A DNA stretch of 64,000 nucleotides. It comes from Rhodothermales bacterium (lineage in GTDB: Bacteria; Bacteroidota; Rhodothermia; Rhodothermales; JAHQVL01). Shown in pieces: positions 19,101 to 25,201 of the stretch (positions within the stretch are counted from its first letter, which is position 1; each line of letters opens with the position of its first letter). The DNA lies in NCBI GenBank assembly GCA_041391505.1, contig JAWKNW010000005.1, positions 1 to 64,000 on the forward strand. The letters are read 5' to 3'. The notes under the pieces are model-generated. The model saw only the letters and a list, made by a program, of their open reading frames with translations, had not been told where the DNA came from and ran no database searches. The translations under genes and the position numbers were made by a program.

Positions 19101-19168
19101 AGGATGCGGTAACGCAGTTGCTGGCATCCGAGCAGGCGGTCACTGCGCGGTGGGAGGCCTTGCGGTAA
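16115..19168 (+). CDS. Sortilin/VPS10-like BNR-repeat beta-propeller exported protein
   Basis: Large exported protein built of sialidase-type BNR/Asp-box repeats (S-x-D-x-G-x-T-W): TMDGGKTWRHI, TRNGGDTWERV, STDGGDTWTPL, SDDAGQSWRRV, TRDGGRTWSNV, THDGGATWTHV. It resembles the VPS10/sortilin-like ten-bladed propeller proteins common in Bacteroidota and Acidobacteriota, often labelled glycosyl hydrolase although no catalytic residues are defined. The signal peptide starts at ATG 16115 (MPRFFAGLLAGLLFIVSLAGAQ); an in-frame ATG at 16082 and longer frames are less likely. About 1017 aa. The C-terminal quarter (from about LPHPTYWIRP) is a separate domain without Asp-boxes that ends in a helical part. 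No T9SS sorting domain. Probably periplasmic or surface; ligand unknown. Confidence 0.82.
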   Translation: MPRFFAGLLAGLLFIVSLAGAQPAVAPSDYQDLAYRLIGPFRGGRTVGAVGIPDRPGVFFIGVNNGGVWKTENFGRTWNPIFDAAPTGSVGDIAVAPSNPEVIYVGSGEGLHRPDLSVGDGIFKTMDGGKTWRHIGLGDVQQVGRLVVHPTNPDVVYVAGLGHPYGPNEERGVYRTRNGGDTWERVLYRDVNTGAIQVEFDPADPNTVYAVLWEHREGPWENAAFSGANSGLFKSTDGGDTWTPLTAGLPGPAEGLGRIGIGIAPGDPSRLYATVDAGEHGGIYRSDDAGQSWRRVATDRRLWGRGGDFAEIRVHPRDADVVYVANVASYRSDDGGASWTSIKGAPGGDDYHRIWINPEQPDIMLFVADQGATITVDAGRTWSSWYNQPTAQLYHVSTDNGFPYMVYGGQQESGAIGVYSRGPGGQISFRDWMGVGSDEYAYVAPDPLNPDIVYGGRVVRFDKRTGQTQNVAPEALRSGQYRILRTMPLLFHPADPTMLLFATNVLWKTHSGGQSWEVISPDLSRENTELTESIGDFATPDLADTPRRGVIYAVGPSPRDADVIWAGTDDGLVHVTRDGGRTWSNVTPPALRPWDKVSQLVAGHFDRNTAYIAVNAIRRDDMRPHVYKTHDGGATWTHVAQGMNAMGPVNVVREDPKQPGLLFAGTEREVYFSADDGAHWHNLRQNMPASSIRDLVIHDNDLVVGTHGRSIWILDDIAPLRELAEATRSASAHLFSPQPAYRVRWNMFSDTPLPPEEPTGENPPDGAVLDYRLPADARHVELTILDRAGAVVRRYASDDAAEPVDTTALPHPTYWIRPAQTLGTGAGHHRFVWDLRYAPPRGSEREFAIAAVYKNTPSGPPGPYVHPGEYTVRLTVDGVSQEGRITVRLDPRVSIDAAALRRQSTLAMACYAGYHRLQDIVEAIDALPQTGRGAARLREQAMALRGRGAAGNPDITYGSISAAPADRETLIGLQYKFLHAIAVLQSADAAPTTQLEDAVTQLLASEQAVTARWEALR

Positions 19169-19261
19169 AGAGGCGGTGGCGTTGCTGCACCATCTCACCT
19201 ACCCGAAGGCGCGGGATGGCTTCAGCAAGGTGGGCGACGAACCGTGTCGCCGGCGCGCCGA

Positions 19262-20350
19262 TCAGGGAAAGGCCACGCCGCATCGCAGTCCGACCGCCCG
19301 CAGGTCCTCCACGACGGGCGGGAGCAGCGGGATGCCGTTGACGCCCCGGTCCGCCTCGGCCTCGCGCTCCGGGTCGCCGGGAATGAGCGGACCGTCGGTG
19401 CCCGGGGCGGGTTTTGTCGCGCGGAAGGTGCGGATCCAGTGGTCGATCTGGCGCTTGAAAGTGGCGGGGTCGATGAAGCCGGCGAGGTCCATCGCGCCAA
19501 AAAAATGGCCGATGCCGCGGCCGACCCGCGCGTCGTCCTGCGCCATCTTCGCGGCGAAGGGCGGGGCGAACGGACCCCAGTTGGCGCCGCTCAACACGCC
19601 GCACAGGATGTCGACCATCGCCGAGAGCCCGTAGCCCTTGTGGCCGCCCATGTCGCGGGTCGACCCGAGGGGAAGCAGCAGACCGCCGTCCATCATCCGC
19701 GCCGGGTCGGTGATCGGGTTGCCCTCCCGGTCGAGCGCCCAGCCCTCGGGGATCGGCTCCTGCTTGCGATGGGCGATCTCGATCTTGCCGAAGGCGACGA
19801 CGCTCGTCGCGAGGTCGATCACGATCGGCGGCTCCTCTTCGCCCGGGAAGGCGATGGCGATCGGGTTGGTGCCCAGCATGCGCTGCGCGCCCCAGAGCGG
19901 CGTTACGCTCGGACCTGTGTTGGTCATGGAGATGCCGATCACCCCGTGCTCCAGCGCTTCGAGGGGGTAGTGGCCGGCGATGCCGTAGTGGTTCGAGTTG
20001 CAGACGCTGACCCATCCCGACCCCACATCGCGGGCTTTCTCGATCGCCAGCCGGTTGGCGTAGGGGCCGACGACGAGCCCGAGCCCGTTGTCGCCATCCA
20101 CGGTCGCCGTGCTGCGCGTCTGGCGGAGGATGCGGATGTCCGGACGCGGATTGATGGCGCCGGCGTCGAGGAGTTCGACATACGCCCTCAACCGCGCCAC
20201 GCCGTGGGAGTCGATGCCCCGCAAGTCGGCCGAGACCAGGATGCGGGCCGCCTCGCGCGCCGCCGGCGCCGGGATCTCGTAGTGGATGAAGACGGATTCG
20301 ACGAACCCGAGCAGGCGGTCGGCCGGAAAACGGCGCGTCGTCGTGCTCAT
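19262..20350 (-). CDS. Malate/L-lactate dehydrogenase family (Ldh2-type) oxidoreductase
   Basis: NAD(P)-dependent 2-hydroxyacid dehydrogenase of the Ldh2/YlbC/ComC fold, distinct from classical Rossmann malate dehydrogenases. Family hallmarks are SADLRGIDSHGVARLRAY near residue 45, NSNHYGIAGHYPLEALEHG, TNTGPSVTPLWGAQRMLGTNPIAIAFPG and GHKGYGLSAMVDILCG. 362 aa, the usual size. ATG 20350 overlaps the TGA of the upstream L-2-hydroxyglutarate oxidase by 4 bases, so the two are co-translated. The context suggests oxidation or reduction of a short 2-hydroxyacid (malate, lactate, ureidoglycolate or a 2-hydroxyglutarate relative). Exact substrate is not readable. Confidence 0.88.
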   Translation of the reverse strand: MSTTTRRFPADRLLGFVESVFIHYEIPAPAAREAARILVSADLRGIDSHGVARLRAYVELLDAGAINPRPDIRILRQTRSTATVDGDNGLGLVVGPYANRLAIEKARDVGSGWVSVCNSNHYGIAGHYPLEALEHGVIGISMTNTGPSVTPLWGAQRMLGTNPIAIAFPGEEEPPIVIDLATSVVAFGKIEIAHRKQEPIPEGWALDREGNPITDPARMMDGGLLLPLGSTRDMGGHKGYGLSAMVDILCGVLSGANWGPFAPPFAAKMAQDDARVGRGIGHFFGAMDLAGFIDPATFKRQIDHWIRTFRATKPAPGTDGPLIPGDPEREAEADRGVNGIPLLPPVVEDLRAVGLRCGVAFP

Positions 20351-21546
20351 GCGTCGAGGGAGGCTTCGAGCCGCTCCACGACGAGACGGCCGATGTTCAG
20401 CGAGGCCGTCGCGGCCGGCGAGGGCGCGTTGCACACATGCAGCAGGCGGCCGCTCTCGCGGATGAGGAAGTCGTCGACCATCTTGCCGTCCGGGGCGACG
20501 GCCTGGGCGCGGACGCCGGCCGGCGCCCGGTGCAGGTGCTCGGCGCGGATCTCGGGGACGAGCACCTGCAGCGCGCGCACAAAGGCTCCCTTGCTGAACG
20601 AGCGCCACATCTCGCCGGCGCCGGTCCGCCAGTGTTTCGCCGCCAGCTTCCGGAAGCCGCTGTAGGCCAGCGTTTCGAGCAATTCGCCGGGGCGCACGAC
20701 CCGCTTCGAGTAGCCCTCGCGCGCGAAGGCGAGCACGGCGTTTGGCCCGCACTCGACGCCACCGCCGATCATCCGCGTGAAATGGACGCCGAGAAACGGG
20801 AAGCTGGGGTCCGGCACCGGATAGATGAGCGTGCGGCACAGATGCTCCGCTTCGGGCACCAGCTCGAAATATTCGCCGCGGAAGGGGACGATCTTATAGC
20901 CGGGTTCGCCGCCGCTGCGGCTTACGACCCGATCCGAATACAGCCCGCCGCAGTTCACCACATGCCGGGCCTCGACGGTGCCGGCGCGGGTTTCGAGCGT
21001 GACGGCGTCGGGGCGGTCCACCAGGTTCAGTACTTCCGCCTGGGTCATCACCTGCCCGCCGCGTTCCTGGATGCACGCGGCGAGTCGCCGGCTGACGGCC
21101 TTGTAGTCCACGATCCCGGCCTCGGGCACATGGATCGCCTGGATGCCGGCGACATGGGGCTCCAGCTCCAGCAGGCGTTCGCGGGAGATCTTTTCGCAGC
21201 GCACGCCATTCGCCTGGCCCCGTTCAAGGATGGCGTCGAGCATGGGAAGTTCGCGCTCGGACGTCGCCACGATGACTTTGCCGATGAGGGCGAAGGGGAT
21301 GGACTCCGTTTCGCAGAACCGCTGCATGGCCAGCTTCCCTTCGCGGCAGTTCTGCGCCTTGAGCGAGCCCGGCTTGTAATAGATGCCGGAATGGAGCACG
21401 CCCGAGTTGTGCCCGGTCTGGTGCTGCGCGACGGCCGCTTCTTTTTCCAGCAGCACGATGCGGAGCCCCGGATGCCGGAGCCCGAGTTGATAGCCCGTCG
21501 CGAGGCCGACGATGCCGGCTCCGACAATGGCGACATCATAACGCAT
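20347..21546 (-). CDS. lhgO: L-2-hydroxyglutarate oxidase (FAD dependent)
   Basis: FAD-dependent oxidase/dehydrogenase converting L-2-hydroxyglutarate to 2-oxoglutarate and passing electrons to oxygen or quinone. The dinucleotide-binding GxGxxG lies at residues 9-14 (VAIVGAGIVGLATG), followed by LLEKE at the end of strand 2. The family signatures HNSGVLHSGIYYKPGSLKA and GPNAVLAFAREGY are present, as is a C-terminal FAD motif near VCNAPSPAATASLNIGR. 399 aa, standard length. It is the first gene of a two-gene minus-strand operon with the Ldh2-type dehydrogenase (4-base overlap), which suggests recycling of 2-hydroxyacid by-products. A 140-bp gap of heptamer repeats separates it from the divergent queE. 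Confidence 0.92.
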   Translation of the reverse strand: MRYDVAIVGAGIVGLATGYQLGLRHPGLRIVLLEKEAAVAQHQTGHNSGVLHSGIYYKPGSLKAQNCREGKLAMQRFCETESIPFALIGKVIVATSERELPMLDAILERGQANGVRCEKISRERLLELEPHVAGIQAIHVPEAGIVDYKAVSRRLAACIQERGGQVMTQAEVLNLVDRPDAVTLETRAGTVEARHVVNCGGLYSDRVVSRSGGEPGYKIVPFRGEYFELVPEAEHLCRTLIYPVPDPSFPFLGVHFTRMIGGGVECGPNAVLAFAREGYSKRVVRPGELLETLAYSGFRKLAAKHWRTGAGEMWRSFSKGAFVRALQVLVPEIRAEHLHRAPAGVRAQAVAPDGKMVDDFLIRESGRLLHVCNAPSPAATASLNIGRLVVERLEASLDA

Positions 21547-21624
21547 GGGAGGAGATTTTTAGTTGATTTGCGCGTTCGCCCAATGTACGCCCGGAACGCC
21601 ACGCCCGGAAACGAATTCACCTTC

Positions 21625-21680
21625 AATCGCAAACCGCAAATCGTTAATCGCAAATCTTTAATCGCTAATCGCTAATCCCC
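21625..21680 (+). repeat. Eight tandem degenerate heptamers, AATCGCA family
   Basis: The 56 bases read as eight 7-mers in perfect register: AATCGCA, AACCGCA, AATCGTT, AATCGCA, AATCTTT, AATCGCT, AATCGCT, AATCCCC. The array ends 6 bp before the queE start codon and fills much of the gap from lhgO. The same heptamer recurs near 59.6 kb. It resembles the 7-bp STRR repeats described in cyanobacteria. Confidence 0.85.
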
Positions 21681-21686
21681 GCTCCC

Positions 21687-22316
21687 ATGTCCTACGCCGT
21701 CAAGGAGATTTATTACACCCTGCAGGGGGAGGGGGCGCAGACGGGCCGGCCGGCGGTGTTTCTGCGCTTTGCCGGGTGCAACCTGTGGACCGGCCGGGAG
21801 GCCGACCGCGCGTCGGCCGTATGCACGTTTTGCGATACCGACTTTGTGGGGATGGATGGGGAGAACGGCGGCCGCTACGAGGCCGGCGCGCTGGCCGAAC
21901 GGGTGGCGTCGCTGTGGCCGGCGGGGATGCCGGCGCGGTACGTGGTCTGTACCGGCGGCGAGCCGTTATTGCAACTGAATGAGCCGCTGATCGAGGCTTT
22001 GCACGGGCAGGGGTTCGAGGTGGGGGTGGAGACCAACGGCACGGTGGCGCCGCCGGGGGGGCTGGACTGGGTGTGCGTGAGCCCGAAAGCCGGCGCCGAC
22101 CTGGTTGTCCGGCAGGGCGATGAGCTGAAGCTGGTCTATCCCCAGATCGCCGCCATGCCCGAGCGATTCGCCGGCCTGGCGTTTGCGCATTTTTTCCTCC
22201 AACCGATGGACGGACCGGACCGGGTCGCCCATACCGACGCGGCGATGGCCTACTGCCTGGCCAACCCTCCCTGGCGGCTCAGCCTCCAGACGCACAAGCT
22301 GCTCGGGATTCCGTAG
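21687..22316 (+). CDS. queE: 7-carboxy-7-deazaguanine synthase
   Basis: Radical-SAM enzyme that ring-contracts 6-carboxy-tetrahydropterin to 7-carboxy-7-deazaguanine in queuosine/7-deazaguanine synthesis. It starts MSYAVKEIYYTLQGEGAQTGRP, the conserved opening. The cluster-binding cysteines are Cys31, Cys46 and Cys49, a C-x14-C-x2-C motif in place of the usual C-x3-C-x2-C, a variant known from Burkholderia QueE. CTGGEPLLQL binds SAM; ETNGT and SPKAG follow. 209 aa, normal. Other queuosine genes are not in the window. The heptamer array lies directly in front of its start codon. Confidence 0.93.
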   Translation: MSYAVKEIYYTLQGEGAQTGRPAVFLRFAGCNLWTGREADRASAVCTFCDTDFVGMDGENGGRYEAGALAERVASLWPAGMPARYVVCTGGEPLLQLNEPLIEALHGQGFEVGVETNGTVAPPGGLDWVCVSPKAGADLVVRQGDELKLVYPQIAAMPERFAGLAFAHFFLQPMDGPDRVAHTDAAMAYCLANPPWRLSLQTHKLLGIP

Positions 22317-22449
22317 CTCGCCTGCGGCGAGTTGGTCATGAGGCTCGCCTGCGGCTCCCGGTCATTGGTCATCGGGCCGTTCAACCTGTGCGAGTTAAGG
22401 AAATCTACGTCCATGTCGTCTCGACTGGACCACCGATGAGATCGGTGGG
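22316..22449. repeat. Short direct repeats and hairpin between queE and yjbQ
   Basis: GCTCGCCTGCGGC occurs at 22316-22328 and 22343-22355. TGGTCAT recurs at 22333-22339 and 22366-22372 with CGGTCAT at 22359-22365, again a 7-bp unit. CCACCGAT (22431-22438) and ATCGGTGG (22442-22449) form an 8-bp hairpin with a GAG loop. The 203-bp gap holds no gene that I can support. Confidence 0.6.
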
Positions 22450-22519
22450 AAACGGAGAGATCTCCTGATGCACGCCGCGAGCACCGTTCATCCTGCAACA
22501 TCCGATCGACCATCATCCC

Positions 22520-22954
22520 ATGCGCTGGATCCAACACGAAATCGCCCTGCAACCGCGTCCGCGCGGGTTTCATCTGATCACGCCGGAGATCGTCCGGCAC
22601 GTGCCGGAACTGGCGGAAATCCGGGTGGGGATGGCGCACGTGTTCATCCTGCATACCTCGGCCTCCCTGACGATCAACGAAAACGCGGATCCGGACGTGC
22701 GGACGGACATGGAGGCGTACTTCAACCGCGCCGTGCCCGAAAACGCGCCGTATTTCGAGCACACGATCGAAGGGCCGGACGACATGCCGGCGCACATCAA
22801 GGCCGCCATGCTGGGCAGCGGGCTCACGATCCCGGTGTCGGACGGCCGCCTGCGGCTCGGTACCTGGCAGGGGATCTACCTCTGCGAACACCGCGACCGG
22901 GGCGGCGCGAGGCGGGTGGTGGTGACGGTATGGGGCGAGGAAATGCGGCGGTGA
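22520..22954 (+). CDS. Secondary thiamine-phosphate synthase family enzyme (YjbQ/UPF0047)
   Basis: Small enzyme of the UPF0047/YjbQ family; members can show weak thiamine-phosphate synthase activity in vivo, but the physiological reaction is uncertain. The 144-aa sequence carries the conserved HTSASLTINENADPDVRTDM stretch, a GPDDMPAHIKAAMLG segment with the metal-binding His, and the closing RLRLGTWQGIYLCEHRD. ATG 22520 (MRWIQHEIAL) fits the family start. It stands alone after a repeat-rich gap and ends 42 bp from the convergent histidine kinase gene. Confidence 0.9.
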   Translation: MRWIQHEIALQPRPRGFHLITPEIVRHVPELAEIRVGMAHVFILHTSASLTINENADPDVRTDMEAYFNRAVPENAPYFEHTIEGPDDMPAHIKAAMLGSGLTIPVSDGRLRLGTWQGIYLCEHRDRGGARRVVVTVWGEEMRR

Positions 22955-22996
22955 AACGTGTAATAGAAACGTGCGGGGTGCCGTTTCAGCGTTTTT

Positions 22997-24145
22997 TTAT
23001 TTCGCGTTTTTCACAGCGTTCTGCACTTCGAGCCCCGCTTTCGGCAGGGTGAACCAGAAGCAGGCGCCGTCGCGCATATTGGGCAGGCAGCCGATCTGGC
23101 CGCCCCAGTCCTCGACGGTGATGCGGCAGAAATAGAGGCCGAGGCCGACCTTGCCGGCGTTTTTACCGCCCTGTGAGAACTTCTCGAACAGCGCGTTCAT
23201 CATCTCCGGCGGGACGCCCTCGCCCTGGTCCTTGATGCTTACCCGGATAGCGTTGCCCTCGTCGCGGAGGCGCACGGCGATGAAGGAGCCGTCGCGGGTA
23301 TGCCGCAGGGCGTTTTCCATCAGGTTGAACAGAATCCGTTCGAGCCGGGCATGGTCGCCGGCGACCTGCCAGGAGGTATCGGGCGGGCCCTCGAGCGAAA
23401 TCCGGAAGTTCACGTTCTTCAGCGAGGCCATCGCCGTGAGCGCGTCGGTCACCTCGCGGATGCTCTCCTCGATGTTGGGCGCGTCCTCGAGGTTGGCGGC
23501 GGTTTGCAGCAGCGGCTTGGAGCGGGTGGAGAACGTCGTGAGCGTCTCCTGGATCAGGCCCTGCATCTTGTCGACCTGTTCGAGGCCGATGGACAGGAAT
23601 TCCTCGCCGACGGGTTTGACCATCTCGTCTTCCTGCAGGAGCCACAGGCTCGCGCGGATGCCGGCGAGCGGGGCGGAGAGGTCGTGCACCGTGCAGTGCA
23701 GCAGCACCTCGCGCTTGTCGATCTCTTTCAGCAGGTTGTACTGCCGCAGTCCCTGGTCGCGCGCCTCCTGATAGACGCTCCGGAGCGTTTTGAAATCGCT
23801 CGACGGAAACTTGATCAGGAGGAGATTCTGGCCGTCCATCTTGAGCGCGGTCGCCTCGAGGAGCCACTCCTTGCCGGAGGAGGCCTCCTCGGTCCAGATG
23901 TCCGACACCAGCTGGGCCGTGCCGTCGCCGGCCCAGATCGTCTCGGCTTCTTCGATAAAATGGCCGAGGTAAAGCAGATGGTCCGCCGGCTGCCAGGGGG
24001 CCCCGTCGGTATTCAGTTTGGGATGGATGTCGCGAAGCCAGTACGGGGCTTCGCCGAGAAGGACGAATCGCCCGTCGTTCTCGCGCCGCAAGACGGCCAT
24101 GTCGAGCTGGGCCAGCAGGGTCGGCGGAAGCAACAGAGGGTTCAT
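22997..24145 (-). CDS. Soluble sensor histidine kinase
   Basis: Cytoplasmic histidine kinase without membrane segments. Residues 1-120 look PAS-like (GRFVLLGEAPYWLRDI...). A helix leads to the H-box HCTVHDLSAPLAGIR, with His154 as the probable phosphorylation site. The ATPase domain shows the N-box FNLMENALRH (Asn278), DQGEGVP (306-312), the F-box LFEKFSQGG and GLGLYFCR (G2). 382 aa. No response regulator lies nearby. It follows the Ras-like GTPase gene by 39 bp on the same strand, so the GTPase may supply input to, or take output from, the kinase (inference). Convergent with yjbQ. Confidence 0.9.
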   Translation of the reverse strand: MNPLLLPPTLLAQLDMAVLRRENDGRFVLLGEAPYWLRDIHPKLNTDGAPWQPADHLLYLGHFIEEAETIWAGDGTAQLVSDIWTEEASSGKEWLLEATALKMDGQNLLLIKFPSSDFKTLRSVYQEARDQGLRQYNLLKEIDKREVLLHCTVHDLSAPLAGIRASLWLLQEDEMVKPVGEEFLSIGLEQVDKMQGLIQETLTTFSTRSKPLLQTAANLEDAPNIEESIREVTDALTAMASLKNVNFRISLEGPPDTSWQVAGDHARLERILFNLMENALRHTRDGSFIAVRLRDEGNAIRVSIKDQGEGVPPEMMNALFEKFSQGGKNAGKVGLGLYFCRITVEDWGGQIGCLPNMRDGACFWFTLPKAGLEVQNAVKNAK

Positions 24146-24184
24146 GTCGATGCTACACGGCGGATGGGAGGGAGCGTAACGGGC

Positions 24185-24676
24185 TTAAACGAGCTTGTGA
24201 GCGAGGTCGGTGAAGGCTTTCTCCACGCCGGCGCCGGTTTTCGCGCTGGTCTGCTGGATGGTCCAGCCCCGCGCCCGCATGTCGGCGATCTCCTCCTCAC
24301 GAATTTCCCATTCGTTGGCGACGTCCGCTTTGTTGATCAACACCACGAAAGGCACCTCGCCGATGGTAGCCTGGGCCTTGTGGTGCAGGGCGAGCGCGGC
24401 ATCCATCGTGGAGCGCCGCGTGCCGTCGATCACTAACAAATATCCGGCCGTCCCGCGAAGGTAGTTCATGGAGAGTTTTTGGAATCGATCCTCCCCGTTG
24501 AGGTCCCATATGAGGAGGTCGACCTTCTGTCCTTTCGCCGTGACCGATTTCTTGTCGATTTTTACGCCGATGGTCGTGAGGTACTGGTCGGAGAAGATCC
24601 CTTTCACGAATCGGGCGACGAGGCTGCTCTTGCCGACAGCCGATGTACCGAGCGTACAGATCTTTTTCTGGGTCAT
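24185..24676 (-). CDS. Rab/Ras-like small GTPase
   Basis: Prokaryotic Ras-superfamily GTPase of 163 aa, close in layout to eukaryotic Rab proteins. G1 is GTSAVGKSS (10-18); the G2 Thr lies in LTTIGVKI (33-40); G3 is WDLNGEDRF (Asp58, Gly61); G4 is NKAD (115-118); G5 is TSAK (143-146). The residue equivalent to catalytic Gln61 of Ras is Glu62. No lipidation Cys at the C-terminus (ends HKLV). ATG 24676 begins MTQKKICTLG, the usual start; the frame remains open upstream but reads as non-coding. It is first in a GTPase-kinase operon and divergent from an OmpA-domain membrane protein. Likely role: a signalling switch at the inner membrane (inference). Confidence 0.93.
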   Translation of the reverse strand: MTQKKICTLGTSAVGKSSLVARFVKGIFSDQYLTTIGVKIDKKSVTAKGQKVDLLIWDLNGEDRFQKLSMNYLRGTAGYLLVIDGTRRSTMDAALALHHKAQATIGEVPFVVLINKADVANEWEIREEEIADMRARGWTIQQTSAKTGAGVEKAFTDLAHKLV

Positions 24677-25201
24677 TCCTGGATAAGGGGGTGTATGCTG
24701 TGGGGAGGCGACTAGCACATGATGATTCGTTGCGCGGCAGACAGGTGCCGGAAGGCCGAAAAAGTGGGTGGAGGGTATCCGGCCGGGGGAAGGCTCGTTA
24801 CGAACGTATAAAGGGGAGAAAAGATCGCAGCAGGATGCACTTGGTTCCCCCGAAGGCCGGCGACGCGTGGTTTGCGCCTCACACGCGGCGCGGCGCGGCG
24901 GCGCATCGTCGAATGCGCCGAAGGCGCATGGTCCGAGAGGCAAAACGTTTAGGGGGGGCCTCGCGCCCGGGGGTATTCTGAACGTCGGGTCGCTCGAGCG
25001 TGTCGAGCGATTCGGAGCGTCAGAAACGAAATCGTCGATTGTAACGCCGGCGGACCGATTGAGGCAAATCGGCCGCGGGATCCTCGAAATCTATGCGTAA
25101 CCCCCGTAGATTTTTTGGCAACGAACGAATAAATTCCGGACTTCCTTTCCGTCGATTCGTATCTTAGACGCTTGCATTATACCAACACCGAGGAGTTTGG
25201 G
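24677..25201. promoter_or_regulatory. 525-bp divergent intergenic region with two perfect hairpins
   Basis: No gene is supported here. It separates the GTPase-kinase operon (minus) from the OmpA-domain gene (plus) and should hold both promoters. ATGCGCC (24913-24919) pairs with GGCGCAT (24923-24929). TCGCTCGA (24990-24997) pairs with TCGAGCGA (25003-25010) around GCGTG, a possible operator. The last ~100 bases turn AT-rich, consistent with a plus-strand promoter. GAGGAG lies just before ATG 25202. Confidence 0.55.

Noticed and set aside
19140..20015. Separate minus-strand gene overlapping the Ldh2-type dehydrogenase
   Set aside because: Arg-rich shadow frame within the dehydrogenase coding sequence, and the dehydrogenase has full family motifs.
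24643..24981. 112-codon plus-strand frame in the GTPase/OmpA-domain gap
   Set aside because: Arg/Gly/Ser-rich, no start signal, and partly antisense to the GTPase start; composition fits non-coding GC-rich DNA.
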